64,000 nucleotides of DNA from Asterella californica (Eukaryota; Streptophyta; Marchantiopsida; Marchantiales; Aytoniaceae). Position 1 is the first letter of the stretch, and every line of letters begins with the position of its first letter. A program made the translations under genes and the position numbers. The DNA lies in contig JAYKYS010000002.1 in the NCBI GenBank assembly GCA_036924285.1, positions 992,001-1,056,000 on the forward strand, in the 5' to 3' direction. Of this stretch, positions 49,879-61,010 are shown piece after piece. Under the pieces are notes generated by a model. That model worked only from the letters and a program-made list of their open reading frames with translations. It ran no database searches and was not told where the DNA came from.

Positions 49879-50607
49879 CTTTTGATCGCCGCATACACTT
49901 TTTTTGCCATTTTTTAGCCTATTGCTAAGGGAATCGTTAAATAACCAATTTTATGGAATACAGGAAGCGAGAAGGAGGCAGGGTAGTTCAAGGCCATAAA
50001 AGCTGGAAGCAATTTGAAGCAGACCATGTCAGACGGGACCTTCTCTGTATAATAGATCAACGGGTTGGTGGATCCATGGATGTTGGATTCATTAAAGCAT
50101 CCCACCAGGATTTCCACAAGTCCGGGTCGGAAAATCGGCTTTCAATAAGGCCGCTTTCAAGTGAGTTAACACAAGAAAAAAACAAAGGCGTCAAAGCCAC
50201 CGCGTGAGCTCTAATAGTGTCATACGAGATAAGCGAATCGAAGACTACCATAAGATTTCCGCGGACATAGCCCTGTTTCAATTTTTTTCTTCGGGTCAAG
50301 ACCTAACAAAACAAGTAAAGCGGAAGTATTGCAAAAAACTAAGATTAAAATAGATGTTTTGAATCCTTTCTGAAATGTGAAGGATTGAGTATAAGAAAGT
50401 TGTTTTGTAGTAGTAGTAGTAACTTTGAAAGATATAGTAGTTTCGCTTCGAAAGACAGTTTGTACTCGAACGTAGTATACCCTGGGCCGCTGGCCCACAT
50501 ATTCACAGGCTTTTCAGAAACACAACCTTTTTCCGTAATACTTTCAAGGAAATCTCACCAAATGAATCCTGGTCTTCATCGAAATTCATGAAGCTCTCAT
50601 CGCTCTC

Positions 50608-50668
50608 TTTCTCCCTCTCCGGACACTTTTTTGGTCCAAAGGACACGAGACCTGCCGGGTCTCGTGTG
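50608..50668. repeat. 61-bp inverted repeat with internal hairpin (other copy 56243-56303)
   Basis: The tract starting tttctccctctccggacac matches the reverse complement of 56243-56303 with one or two differences. It contains the hairpin cacgagacctgccgggtctcgtg. Confidence 0.88.
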
Positions 50669-50803
50669 GAGGTTATCTCGAAAATAGCTAAATTTATTTT
50701 AGAAGAAGTCCATTCACCTATAGATTTTTGTCAACCCGTAAATGTGATCCAATTGTGAAAAGAAATCCGCGACCGCCCGAGAGCACGACTGGAATGGCTT
50801 AGA

Positions 50804-50836
50804 AAAGCAATAGAGAGGAGGGGAGTAAAAATCTAC
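50804..50836 (+). repeat. Partial copy of the group II RT shard
   Basis: The tract starting aaagcaatagagaggaggg is shared with 54520-54551 with one mismatch, but diverges before the RT catalytic motif. Confidence 0.8.
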
Positions 50837-50941
50837 GCCGATCGACAAATGATCACCGGAGTATAGCACAGGATCTAAAACCTTGCATTAGAGTCAAAAT
50901 GTCGGCTCCTCTGCAAGTTGAGCCTGTGTCCTAGCTTATGA

Positions 50942-51082
<141 letters not shown>

Positions 51083-51444
51083 TAGCAGAGCATGTTTGTA
51101 AGGAGGAATCCGGTATTCCAAAAAGCTAAAACAGATCTGAGAATCGCTCCTTTGTTAGATCTTTAGCACTTAGCGTCGTGGTTGTATGTAAGCCTTTTGT
51201 TATCCGTCTTACAAAACCAGGGCCATTGCGGCAGCTTACTGGCCTCCGGGTCTGAATCCGTGGGATAAGTTGCTAAAGACAACTGGGAGGATCCAGTGTT
51301 TAACCATGTCCTTGCCCTGGTTCCGACCAAAAAGATGAAGAGCTTGCCCAAAATGAGAAAAAGTATGAGCTGGATAAAGGACGGGATTGGGGTGTTGGCT
51401 TTTTACTTAATTTAGTGAAGTAGACTATGAATTCTTTTTTTTCA

Positions 51445-51669
<225 letters not shown>

Positions 51670-51897
51670 TCAATCTAAGGGGTTAGCAAGTGTGGCTCTG
51701 CTTTGCCTTGGTTTACATAGCCAGCGCGTACCAATTTCCAATAAAGCGCGATAAGCCTTTGGCAATGTTTTTCAATAAAATAAATTGACCTTTGAGCTGC
51801 TACGGCCTGCTGGGCCTTAACTCTCGAACCAATAGGGTACGGTCATTGAGGAATACTTAGGCTTAGAGGGTGGTCCCCCTTGGTCGCGTAAAAGCGA

Positions 51898-51948
51898 GGT
51901 TCGAATCCCTTTTCTCCTGATTTAACAACGAATGTGAAAACCCGAGGC
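51898..51948. repeat. 51-bp inverted repeat carrying a tRNA 3' end (other copy 58910-58960)
   Basis: The tract starting ggttcgaatcccttttctcc, a tRNA T-loop and acceptor-like 3' end plus flank, is exactly reverse-complementary to 58910-58960. Confidence 0.9.
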
Positions 51949-52362
51949 CAAGCGCTTTCCAGGGCGTAGAACCCCTTCGATCCATCGTACTAAAGCAAAT
52001 TGAATCACATGCAGAAGGCCCCAGACTTTCAGGGGACGCAAGCAGATCTGAGCAAAATTTGGCAGCAATCCAGAAAGGAAAAGCGCATGTCCGCGCCAAA
52101 GAACGTAGTTATGAAGACACAAGATAATTGTGGGTTTGTCCGCTTTGAAATAAGCGACGAGCCAATAAAACCACCTATAGGTAAATAGCGCAATACATTC
52201 TCGTGAATTTCTTCTATCCTTATATGTAACATCATAACGACAAACAAAATGAAAACGGCTCCACTTCTTTAGCCTTTTCAAGCCTATTATGGAAGTCAGG
52301 CAAAGACTTGAAGTCATTCATTTTGATCCCTATCCCTTTTTGTTTTGATTCTAAAATAGCTG

Positions 52363-52430
52363 CGTTTATTAGAAAGAGCCGCTAAAATGTCAGACCAGAC
52401 TGGTGCGGGTAGCTTGACTGCGCTACCTGT
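52363..52430 (+). pseudogene. atp1: Mitochondrial atp1 fragment, copy 1
   Basis: RLLERAAKMSDQTGAGSLTA followed by LPV is the conserved segment of the F1-ATPase alpha subunit near the catalytic interface. 53 bp of it (52378-52430) recur at 57156-57208 with one mismatch. Confidence 0.93.
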
Positions 52431-54145
52431 TTTCTGCTTCTAAGGTTTTAGATAATGTATCTAAAACCTCGTAAGCTTCCAATAAGGATTTACAGAGAAG
52501 CAAGATTGTACCAAAAACAAAAGAATCGAACCATTAATTGAAATTCGCATGAAAACCTTATGATTCGGGGCCAGGCTTTCGAAGGCCTTACCTTTCCGCC
52601 GTGAGATGGTCTTTATCAAAAAAGTGAATCGCGAACTTAAGGAACCAATTTGGGGCGCCCCAGAATTGCTTGATTTCTTTAAGCGCCGAGTGAACGCCTC
52701 GGTTAGGTCTGAGCCCGTGTTAGCTTCAAAGAATTATAACTCAACATTATACGCAGCATCTTTGCTTAAGGCCGCAAGCCCATCACTGGAGCTTTGCCCT
52801 CGAAAACCAAGATCAAACCAATCAAAACGGTAGTATCAAATCGACCCGATAAAACTACTACAGAACTGGGAGACTAGCCGCCACTGGTCTACCTAGATGC
52901 CTTTGATCATTCCTCTAGGTGTCGGGTCAAGTTGACATAACCTTTTCATCAAAAACTAAAGCCAAACCTTTTCAATCAGGATCAAGCGTTCTAAAAACGT
53001 CTTCCTTGGAACTGAATTTATATCAAAGGTTACGGTCAAAAAATTCTTGCTCGATCTTTGAAATCGATTGAATCCAAAGCTCTGCCTACGGCTTACGAGT
53101 GCCGTTCTCATCCAAATATCTTATTTTGTGGGGAGAAAGGAGCGTCCCTGAGAACCGGAGATTCAATTTCGAACAAGAGGTCTTACGTACAGTCTCTGGG
53201 GATCCTATAGAGCTCCTTCGGTCTTGACTTCGCGGGTGGATTTTACCCTGATAGGTTTCCTGCTGATTGGTCAAAATGAGATATTTTTCTGATAAGGACC
53301 CTCATTTGGTCGACGATTCGAAAGGGACGAAATCACTTCAGGCTCGTAGGTGCGTCTAACGGTGCCGTAAGTCTACTATTTTGTCTCGAGGTGAAAGCAT
53401 AAAAACAAAAATATTTTTGTTTTTTATTGGTCCGTATTCATCAGAATGCTTATTCTCCGCTAGGGGGCGAAGCCCGAAGCATCCCATTGTGACCTCCCCC
53501 CCCCCCAAAGACTACACAGGGTCATTACGGTATATTGTATTGAGCGACGCTTCTAAAACTAGGCTCGGGGTCAGGTAATTGATCAATAAGCGTCCGATGT
53601 GGATCAATTAGCGCCTTATCCGCACACAATTTGACTCAAAAAAGGAGTCAGAAGAATTAGAACGTTAAATCCTTGGTGTTTACGAATAATTTGCCTTCAC
53701 ATTTGCAAAGAATGATCGTTATAGCAAAATAGAAGAAAAACCACTGAAGCAATTTGTCCAATAGTCACACAATCGTGAAAAATATGTGATGATCAGGGGC
53801 TGAGCTAACGCGTTAAACACTCCGCCTGGGCAGTACGGTCGCAAGCCCATGACTTAAAAGCAATTTTACTAGGGTTTGCAAACTTTATCCAAACGGGTTT
53901 GATAATAAAAGAGAATTTTCACTTGAACTCTCTAAACTCTCCATCGAAAATTTTTGAGACAAGGGGGAGGCGGTCAACCATCACTATGATCTTCTCCACT
54001 GTCCTCCCCGAGATGCAATAATTTTCTTCAGATTGATTTGTCTTATTGTAGTTAAGGAAGTATATATAATAGCAATCACGCTTAGAGTATAAATGAAAGG
54101 AGTGAAATAAAGTGTCGCTTCAGGAAACATGGGTATGACCAGTTT

Positions 54146-54174
54146 GGGTTTAGGGTTTAGGGTTTAGGGTTTAG
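54146..54174 (+). repeat. Telomere-type repeat (GGGTTTA, about 4 units)
   Basis: Four plant telomere-type heptamers run in tandem and directly abut the 3' half of a tRNA-fMet. The orientation is the G-rich strand on plus. Confidence 0.95.
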
Positions 54175-54176
54175 AC

Positions 54177-54210
54177 TCTTGAGGTCACAGGTTCGAATCC
54201 TGTCTCCGTC
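54177..54210 (+). pseudogene. tRNA-fMet 3' half
   Basis: cttgaggtcacaggttcgaa followed by tcctgtctccgt corresponds to the anticodon-stem 3' strand, variable loop, T-arm and acceptor 3' strand of organellar initiator tRNA-Met. The 5' half and anticodon are missing and replaced by telomere-type repeats. Confidence 0.75.
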
Positions 54211-54258
54211 AAAAAACAAACTATTTTTACGAATTTTTTTTTTACTTTTATTTCAATT

Positions 54259-54304
54259 GGCGGGTAGCGGGAATCGAACCCGCATATTCTCCTTGGCAAG
54301 GAGT
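54259..54304 (-). pseudogene. tRNA-Gly(GCC) 3' part
   Basis: The minus strand reads ctccttgccaaggag (anticodon stem-loop with GCC) then a T-arm gcgggttcgattcccgc and acceptor 3' strand, as in plastid-type trnG-GCC. The D-arm and 5' acceptor strand are missing. Confidence 0.85.
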
Positions 54305-54371
54305 GAGTCTCCGGACAACAATAAAATAAGCCGGCATGGGGTGTTCTATGTAAAGAGTCCCACTATCCTTG

Positions 54372-54443
54372 AAGGTGTAGCTCCAAAATTGATTTTTGTT
54401 TTTTTTCGATTCCTTTCTTTGGTGCTTATTCTCTAGTAGCTCA
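54372..54443. repeat. 72-bp direct repeat (other copy 57642-57713)
   Basis: The tract starting aaggtgtagctccaaaattg is identical over 72 bp at both places with unrelated flanks. It is the longest exact repeat I found in the mosaic. Confidence 0.95.
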
Positions 54444-54519
54444 CCGGTTAGAAAATCTGGAAAAGAGGTTTCAGCAATTCGGCAAATTGGTGACGCTGCT
54501 GGGTCATGGCTTTCAAAGA

Positions 54520-54585
54520 AAAGCAATAGAGAGGAGGGAAGTAAAAATCTACTACCTACGATATGCAGACGACTGGATCGTAGAG
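54520..54585 (+). pseudogene. Group II intron reverse transcriptase fragment
   Basis: 22 codons read KAIERREVKIYYLRYADDWI then VE. YADD is the RT catalytic box of group II intron maturases, so this is a shard of an organellar intron-encoded protein. Confidence 0.85.
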
Positions 54586-54621
54586 TGTTTTTTTATTACA
54601 ATGTTTTCAAATTCTTTATTT

Positions 54622-54664
54622 GGAAAGATGGTTGAGTGGTTTAAGACGTAGCATTGGAAATGCG
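54622..54664 (+). pseudogene. tRNA-Ser(GGA) 5' half
   Basis: ggaaagatggttgagtggtt followed by a cattggaaatg anticodon stem-loop (GGA) fits the 5' half of plastid-type trnS-GGA. It ends just after the anticodon stem and is followed by a 'ctttcgtaaagcc' dispersed motif. Confidence 0.8.
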
Positions 54665-55157
54665 CTTTCTTTCGTAAAGCCGTCTCCTGTCTGAAAGTGC
54701 GCACCTTAGGACCCATTTAAAATACAAACTGAAGACAGCTAGTAAGATTTTTCACCGCTCCCGCGTAAAGCGTCAGCTTTCCAGGGGGGGGCGTCCTCGT
54801 AGCCGCCGTGGTCCTTTTGTCGACTCTTCGCTTGCGGCTTCGTGAGAGTTCCCCGTGGCGCTTGATGAGAAAAAAGGGCGCGTTCTCCACCCACTTTGTG
54901 AGCCTTTCGGCGGAAAGGGGAACTATTTTCCTGAGCCTTTTCCCCCGCCACCTCTGGGAACCGCACAAATGTACCAGCAAAAATTCCTAAAAGTGATTTA
55001 TAGAAAGGGTGAAGAAGCATCTACTTTTTTATTTACGGTAAAACCCCTGAAGATTGCCATAAAATTATTGAATTCATAAGTAGGGTAAGGTTCGAAGAAA
55101 GCGATAATAGTGCATAATAGTTTATCATGTAGAGCAATATCTATCTCAGAATTGGCC

Positions 55158-55304
55158 GTTAACCAAAAGTTTTATTACATCACCATGAGGAGCTAGACGA
55201 TGAAAGGTTTTATAAACAATAGCACGAGATTTCGTTTTTTTACCATCAATCATGCAAATGTGAACCAATTTTTTTATTAATTGTTTTTGTTTACCATTCA
55301 AGGC
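55158..55304 (-). pseudogene. rps7: Mitochondrial rps7 fragment
   Basis: The minus strand reads [20 protein letters not shown], then [18 protein letters not shown] and DVIKLLVN, the N-terminal third of mitochondrial ribosomal protein uS7. No stop occurs within it. A small irregularity lies at LAPHGD. Confidence 0.92.
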
Positions 55305-56005
55305 CCGGATCCGCGAACGAAAACAACCCAAGCTCTCTCATTTTCGAGAGCCTAAGATAACCGTGCAGCCGTAAGCGGCTTACCAGCTGTTGCATTAATC
55401 CTTCATTAAGGCCCGGGACTGTCTGACAGGGTTAGACTTTTTGACGTAGTAAGTCTCGTTTGAAGGCTCCAAAATTGACATCCAGCGTGGGTTGGATTCA
55501 TTCGGGACGAACAGGGCGCATTCCTTAAATCCCTGCCCCAGATCACAGAGCTTGAGGTCAGACTCTATACATCGTGTTACCACTTAGCAGAGTCCTGTGT
55601 TTTTAATAAACAGTCGGATGTCTTCATATTTTCCCGTTTTCACCTTCCATCTGTTTCGGAGCCTTGTTAGGAGCTCGAAATTCGTTCCAGTACCTTAAAC
55701 AAAGATAGATTGAGTTGTTGTCCTCTAAAACCCCTCTCAAGGTCAAAATAAACCAATTAGCTCGAGAGATTAGTTGGACGAATTCATTCCTAAAGTAATC
55801 TCAAAGGAAACTCCAGGGCGGCCGACGGGATCGTGCATCTCTTTGTACTTCTGTTCTCGACTTAGCTTGAAAATGAAAGGTTTGCAACTTAGAGACATGC
55901 CTGATGCTTTGTAGGCTCATCAAACAGCGCCTTTTAGCTTTCGTTTATTCAGGATTTGGCCCAAACTGTTTGGCAGACGACTTTCGAAAAGCTCCCATTA
56001 ATATG

Positions 56006-56059
56006 AAGATTTCACATGGAGGAGTTTGCATCTTTATTATGGGTGTAATTTTGTCTAAC
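56006..56059 (+). pseudogene. ccmFN: Mitochondrial ccmFN fragment
   Basis: KISHGGVCIFIMGVILSN is a highly conserved transmembrane segment of CcmF N-part in plant mitochondria. The remainder of the gene is absent. Confidence 0.88.
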
Positions 56060-56926
56060 GCAAAAAAGAACAAGAGCAAATAAAAAAAGGGTGCAGCTCT
56101 CTCCTTGCCGGGGAGAGCTGCGCCCTTTAATCGTAAAGCGCTTTCTGAAAAGCCTTTTGTAAACAACCTCATATACCGGGAGCGAGGGAATGAAGTATCC
56201 AAGGTTCGCCGAACCGAAGGGCCCGGATATGGCTTGACGACGCACACGAGACCCGGCAGGTCTCGTGTCCTTTGGACCAAAAAAATGTCCGGAGAGGGAG
56301 AAACATTGACAAAAGGTAGGTTACCATGGACTTTTGGGAATACGAGCTCTCGATTCTATTTAGATCAATATCTAGCTCAGATTAGCTCAGAAAGATCTGC
56401 AACCATCTGCAAAATGTTGCCGGCGAGTAAGGGATGTTTAGAGAGAGCGGACAAACTACTCACAACAAAAGGATCTATCCCGTGCCTCCGGCAAAAAAAA
56501 GATGTTTAGGCTCTCTTCCTTTGGTCGACTGTCTCGCTTTGCCTATGGTAAACTGAAATCAAAGCAGGGAAAGATGACTCCGGGACTGCGGACTCCCAAA
56601 CCCTGGATGGCATGGGAGATTTTGAAAAACCTTCTGGTTTAGATAAAATTTGATCTGCTATATTTAAATAAAAATCACAAACATATTTAAGATTTGGTCC
56701 CAATATCGTGTGCGGAAATCATCAAGCCATTTCCGGCCTTCGGCCCTTGGGACCAAGAGAGTACTAGGCTTTTTCTTCTCGTGTATTCGTGCGCGTCAGC
56801 ACATTCACACGGTTAACCGCGGGTCCAGTTTAACCGAAAGAGACTTCGATTTGTCAGAGCTCCTCTTTTTAAGTTTCAAATATAGAAATATAGAGAAATT
56901 CAGGATCTGAGTGTGCAATTCACTTA

Positions 56927-57091
<165 letters not shown>

Positions 57092-57155
57092 CTAGGTTTG
57101 AATCCTAACAGTTCCTATTACGCGGGATAGGGCCAAATAAACCAGCGACCCAAAG

Positions 57156-57217
57156 GCCGCTAAAATGTCAGACCAGACTGGTGCGGGTAGCTTCACTGCG
57201 CTACCTGTGATTGAGTG
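57156..57217 (+). pseudogene. atp1: Mitochondrial atp1 fragment, copy 2
   Basis: AAKMSDQTGAGSFTALPVIE continues three residues beyond copy 1 and then joins unrelated sequence. One base differs from copy 1 (Leu to Phe). Confidence 0.92.
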
Positions 57218-57269
57218 CGCCCCAGTACTGGCAGGTGTATTTGCGCCTGATGAGGTAGCGATGCCTTGG

Positions 57270-57357
57270 TCGAATTTGACTATATGCTGGAAACTCCGCA
57301 AGGACAATCAGCAGGGAACGAACCATGACGGTTCCCCCTCAGAGACTATATGCCAAA
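57270..57357 (+). pseudogene. Group I intron core fragment
   Basis: Conserved group I elements appear in order: tatgctggaaactcc (P-like), caatcagcaggg (Q-like), then a gggaacgaacc...ggttccc stem and ctcagagactata (R-like). The S element is not visible downstream. The parent intron is probably organellar (nad5 or cox1 type), but I cannot decide which. Confidence 0.6.
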
Positions 57358-58215
57358 CATCTCTGGCCAGAAAACGTTGTTTGGTGACGTCTTCTATGTT
57401 CACCAACTTCCCTTGTTCTCCGCCCACATATAAGGTCTTAGGATACGAAGTTGAAGCAGGCTCGGCAGGCACGTGTATCACACAAAGAAGAGAAAATGAA
57501 AAAGAGAAATGTAGCTCCAAACGAAAACCAGGATAATGAAAAGCATTGAAGTTTATTCTTTTTTTTCTCAAAACCTCGGGGGGACTGTCAGACAAAAAAA
57601 GGAAAAAAGCGATGCTTTCAAACAAAAAAAAACCTTGTATAAAGGTGTAGCTCCAAAATTGATTTTTGTTTTTTTTCGATTCCTTTCTTTGGTGCTTATT
57701 CTCTAGTAGCTCAGCACACTGGCGAAACATGAAAAAAAACACCAACGTAAAAAAAAATAATATTTCAACAAAACGATATCTCAAGACACCAAAAACCATA
57801 GGCTGTATCGGCGAGATCCAACGGTGAAATAAATCCCCGGCTGGAAGTCAGAGGACCGAACGCAGCATACAACTTTCCGTTGTACTGCGCTCTCCAAGTG
57901 TATTTCTTTTCCTTCCTTTTTTCTTGCCGTTGACAAGTCAAAAGTCAAGACACCCAAATACTTAGATACTATATTTCCCAAAATCCAACTAACTATGGAG
58001 ATCTGAGTTTGACGAATGATGCTCACTCCAAAGGCATGTGGGTACGCTGTTACCCTGTTCTCAAGGGAGAAGGACTTTCACCTTCATGGAAACTCAGTTC
58101 ACTCACTCCGCCATCCGAGTGCGGATGAATGCGGAATAGAGCCAAATCTTGGTTAGTTCAATCCAAACTAGTTTTCTTTTACATTTTATTTCTAATGGTT
58201 TTGACAAAAGCATCT

Positions 58216-58268
58216 AGTTACTAAAACTAACATCATTGCAGTAAGTGGATCAAGTAAATATCCTATTT
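58216..58268 (-). pseudogene. ndhF or nad5 fragment
   Basis: The minus strand reads EIGYLLDPLTAMMLVLVT, the conserved membrane segment shared by plastid NdhF and mitochondrial Nad5. It is too short to choose between the two. Confidence 0.65.
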
Positions 58269-58930
58269 CTAAAACAAGATTTTTATAAAGAACCCAAGCT
58301 CATTGTAACGAATGAACCTGGACACGAATCGACTCCTTTCTTTATCTTATTAAAATCTCGAAATGTTTGCATTTCGGCTAGAGTTCAATGAGATATTAAA
58401 TAAAAGCGGTATATTGGCCAGTCTGGCCCAGGACAGCTGTTTGGTTTAGCTTTTTCTTCAAACCACGGATTTGTTTGTTCTGGAAACCAAACTCAAAAAA
58501 AGGGCTGCAGGGCGTGGGACTGTCCGACAGATCGGGGCACTGTCAGACAAAAAAAGGGCGGACGTTCCGGAAATTGACGATTTCCGGGTATCCGCTTATG
58601 TTCGTGAGGAATTGAAGAACAAAGCTTTTGAATATTGATATAATAAGCCAGCTTTAGATATGCAATTTTTTTTTATTTTTGTAAAATAAGCTTTTTAGTA
58701 AGAGCGCAAAGGGCTTTACGAACTTTGGCTTGTAAAACAAAGGTATTTTTATTTTTTGTTATAGTAATAATTTCTTTTTCTTACTAAGTAGTTTTTTAGG
58801 TTGGTGTTTTGGTCAATTTTTATTTGTAATTTTGGGTAAATTACTTTACAGGTCCTCTGGCCGGCTTTACGATTTCCGGAATTAAGGATGGGATAAACAA
58901 GCGCTTAGCGCCTCGGGTTTTCACATTCGT

Positions 58931-59000
58931 TGTTAAATCAGGAGAAAAGGGATTCGAACCCTTAACCTTTGGTATGCTAGCCATTTAACGGCTACCAAGA
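58931..59000 (-). pseudogene. tRNA-like 3' part, identity uncertain
   Basis: The T-arm aagggttcgaatccctt and an acceptor-like ttctcct are clear on the minus strand. The part expected to be the anticodon arm (ctagcata region) does not fold well. It shares its 3' 51 bp with 51898-51948. Confidence 0.5.
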
Positions 59001-59075
59001 AGAGAAGGTCTGCGTATCCCGAGTTCGAAGACCATCAATGTAATGTGTCATTCCATAAGGGCTGGAATAAGTAAA

Positions 59076-59150
59076 ATTCAAAGTGGATTTGTTTATCATT
59101 ATGCCTTTGTTATGTTGCTCGGATTAACGATATTTATTTCCGTTATAGGC
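59076..59150 (+). pseudogene. nad5: Mitochondrial nad5 C-terminal fragment
   Basis: IQSGFVYHYAFVMLLGLTIF followed by ISVIG is the C-terminal membrane segment of mitochondrial NADH dehydrogenase subunit 5. It continues in frame into an rpl2 piece. Confidence 0.88.
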
Positions 59151-59153
59151 CAC

Positions 59154-59186
59154 ACTTCGTCTATGGGCATTGTAGAAAGAATCGAA
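59154..59186 (+). pseudogene. rpl2: Mitochondrial rpl2 fragment
   Basis: TSSMGIVERIE is the conserved N-terminal segment of mitochondrial ribosomal protein uL2 (usually followed by a DPNR motif, absent here). It is only 11 residues, in frame after the nad5 piece. Confidence 0.6.
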
Positions 59187-59345
59187 CGAAAGAAAGGCTT
59201 TATAGGGTCCGTAAGGAGACTCTCGTTTCTGGCCTCCGCGATGCCTTCGAACAGATATTCCGGCTCTAGTGCCGGCGATTTGGCAACTCAAGGAACAATA
59301 TCAGGTCGAATAGAAGTGGAAGTCCGACCAGTCAAAATTACCGGG

Positions 59346-59374
59346 ACACGGAGTGCCAAAGGGCACTCCGTGTC
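59346..59374. repeat. GC-rich hairpin in the mosaic
   Basis: cacggagtgcc and gggcactccgtg form a stem around an 'aaa' loop. It is one of several such hairpins scattered among the organellar shards. Confidence 0.85.
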
Positions 59375-59575
59375 TTGTAATTTTTAATCTTAATAGATTG
59401 AAAAATGAAGATGTTTTTTGAAAAGCACGTTGGGCCAGCGTGTTTTCCAGGAGCGTAATAACGAGCCCGCTTGAGATGCTCCATTATAAATTTGTGCATA
59501 GCAACCAACAAATTGAGGTAAAATACAAGATCTACGTGACCAAATTCTCCACCTGATCTTTTTTTGCTTGAACGT

Positions 59576-59644
59576 AATGGAATATTCTAAAGCACCCGCT
59601 TCTGAAAAAATCTTAACTAATTGTGCCACGGTTGAACGATTCTG
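59576..59644 (-). pseudogene. atp1: Mitochondrial atp1 fragment, copy 3 (different segment)
   Basis: The minus strand reads QNRSTVAQLVKIFSEAGALE then YSI, an F1 alpha segment just before the ATASDPAPLQ motif, which is missing. It does not overlap copies 1 and 2. Confidence 0.92.
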
Positions 59645-60365
59645 GCATAAAAATAACAATTGGGAATACTATTTTTATTCCATTTTTTAAATCAATTAAA
59701 AAAAATAGTATTGGTGGGTCTGTGTAAAGTTGACCTGTCTGATCGTGCCCGACCATCGGTCAAATTTTGAATGAAATTACTAGTATATCCACTTTTCACT
59801 AATGTAATAAATAGTTGCGGACTCCGGCTTGAGCGATTTTTTGGACCGAAGGGTCCAAAGGATACTTCTTTAGCTTGTAGAACCCCTTAGTTTAATAGAG
59901 ATAAAACCACAAACACGGCTGATGAAAAAAGACCAGCCGGAGACAGATATCTGACTATGCGTCAAATTTTCTCTTACTTTGATTGTTTTGCTATATTTTG
60001 TCAATTTGATAGGGGAACCCGCAGTGATTGTGATTTATTCTCTCCCACTAGAATCGCACATGATCGTTATAGTGAGAAAGCAAGTTACTTTATGTTACTC
60101 ACGCCACTTAGATTCACAAATGAAAAATGCTATCATATATTCTTTTTTATAACTTTTGACACTATAAAAGCCAACAAGAATGCAAATAGGAGTTAAAAAC
60201 GTGGTCAAGATCACAAAGAATAAAGAGATACCCGGGTCGAAGACGCGCGACCAACGGGTATCGACCTCTCTCCTATCGGGTCTTCATGCCGCTTAAGATA
60301 CCAGGGCATCATGAGTGGATACATGAACTACTACTCCTTTGTGGGCTTTTTGAGGTTCAAAAGAT

Positions 60366-60427
60366 TCACTTTTGAAAATGATTTCTTTTAAATTAATTAA
60401 TATATCATGAATAGATTCTTGTAAACC
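60366..60427 (-). pseudogene. rpoA: Plastid rpoA fragment
   Basis: The minus strand reads GLQESIHDILINLKEIIFKS, the dimerisation-domain segment of the plastid RNA polymerase alpha subunit. The 56-bp repeat 60432-60487 lies directly upstream. rpoA is missing from the plastid genome of some mosses, so this piece bears on lineage. Confidence 0.8.
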
Positions 60428-60931
60428 TATTTTCTTGTTTGTCTTTTCGAGTGATATTATCCACTACTTTTTCTTGAGATCCGCGAGGGTCACCTCCGAC
60501 AGGCCCATCAGACTGTTGATATTTTATTGCCAAATAAAAATGAAAAACAAAGTTCGAACCAATAGCGAATAGGAAAAATATAGATTTTTTATTGACTTGT
60601 TGCGCGGCTCGGTGAATGTACTTTTGACTCTATATATGTGGGCACCCGATGTATACTTTCTTCCCACAAAGTAAGATATTCGGATGAGAACGGCACTCGT
60701 AAGCCGTAGGCAGAAAATACCATTCCACGTGGTTATCCATTACTCTGCGATTCTAGAGGCATCACATACTTTTGACCACCAGGCCCGACCAATTTTTCTT
60801 TTGAATTTCAAAAACTCGCAAACTCGAGCTACTTTTCGTAAGACAGAGTTTGGTTTTTTTGGTGTTGTAGTGGAAAAGTTGACAAATTAAGTTACCTAAA
60901 TTGTCACTTTACAAAACCGTACTTGAAAGCT

Positions 60932-61010
60932 CGTTATTTAGTACGAATTGGAGAAATGAAAGAATCTGTGAAAATAATACAACAAGCTTTAAAAGCAATT
61001 CCTGGAGGAG
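60932..61010 (+). pseudogene. ndhH: Plastid ndhH fragment
   Basis: [20 protein letters not shown] followed by KAIPGG is a conserved helix of the 49-kDa NDH subunit in its plastid form. The expected PYEN continuation is absent. Confidence 0.9.
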
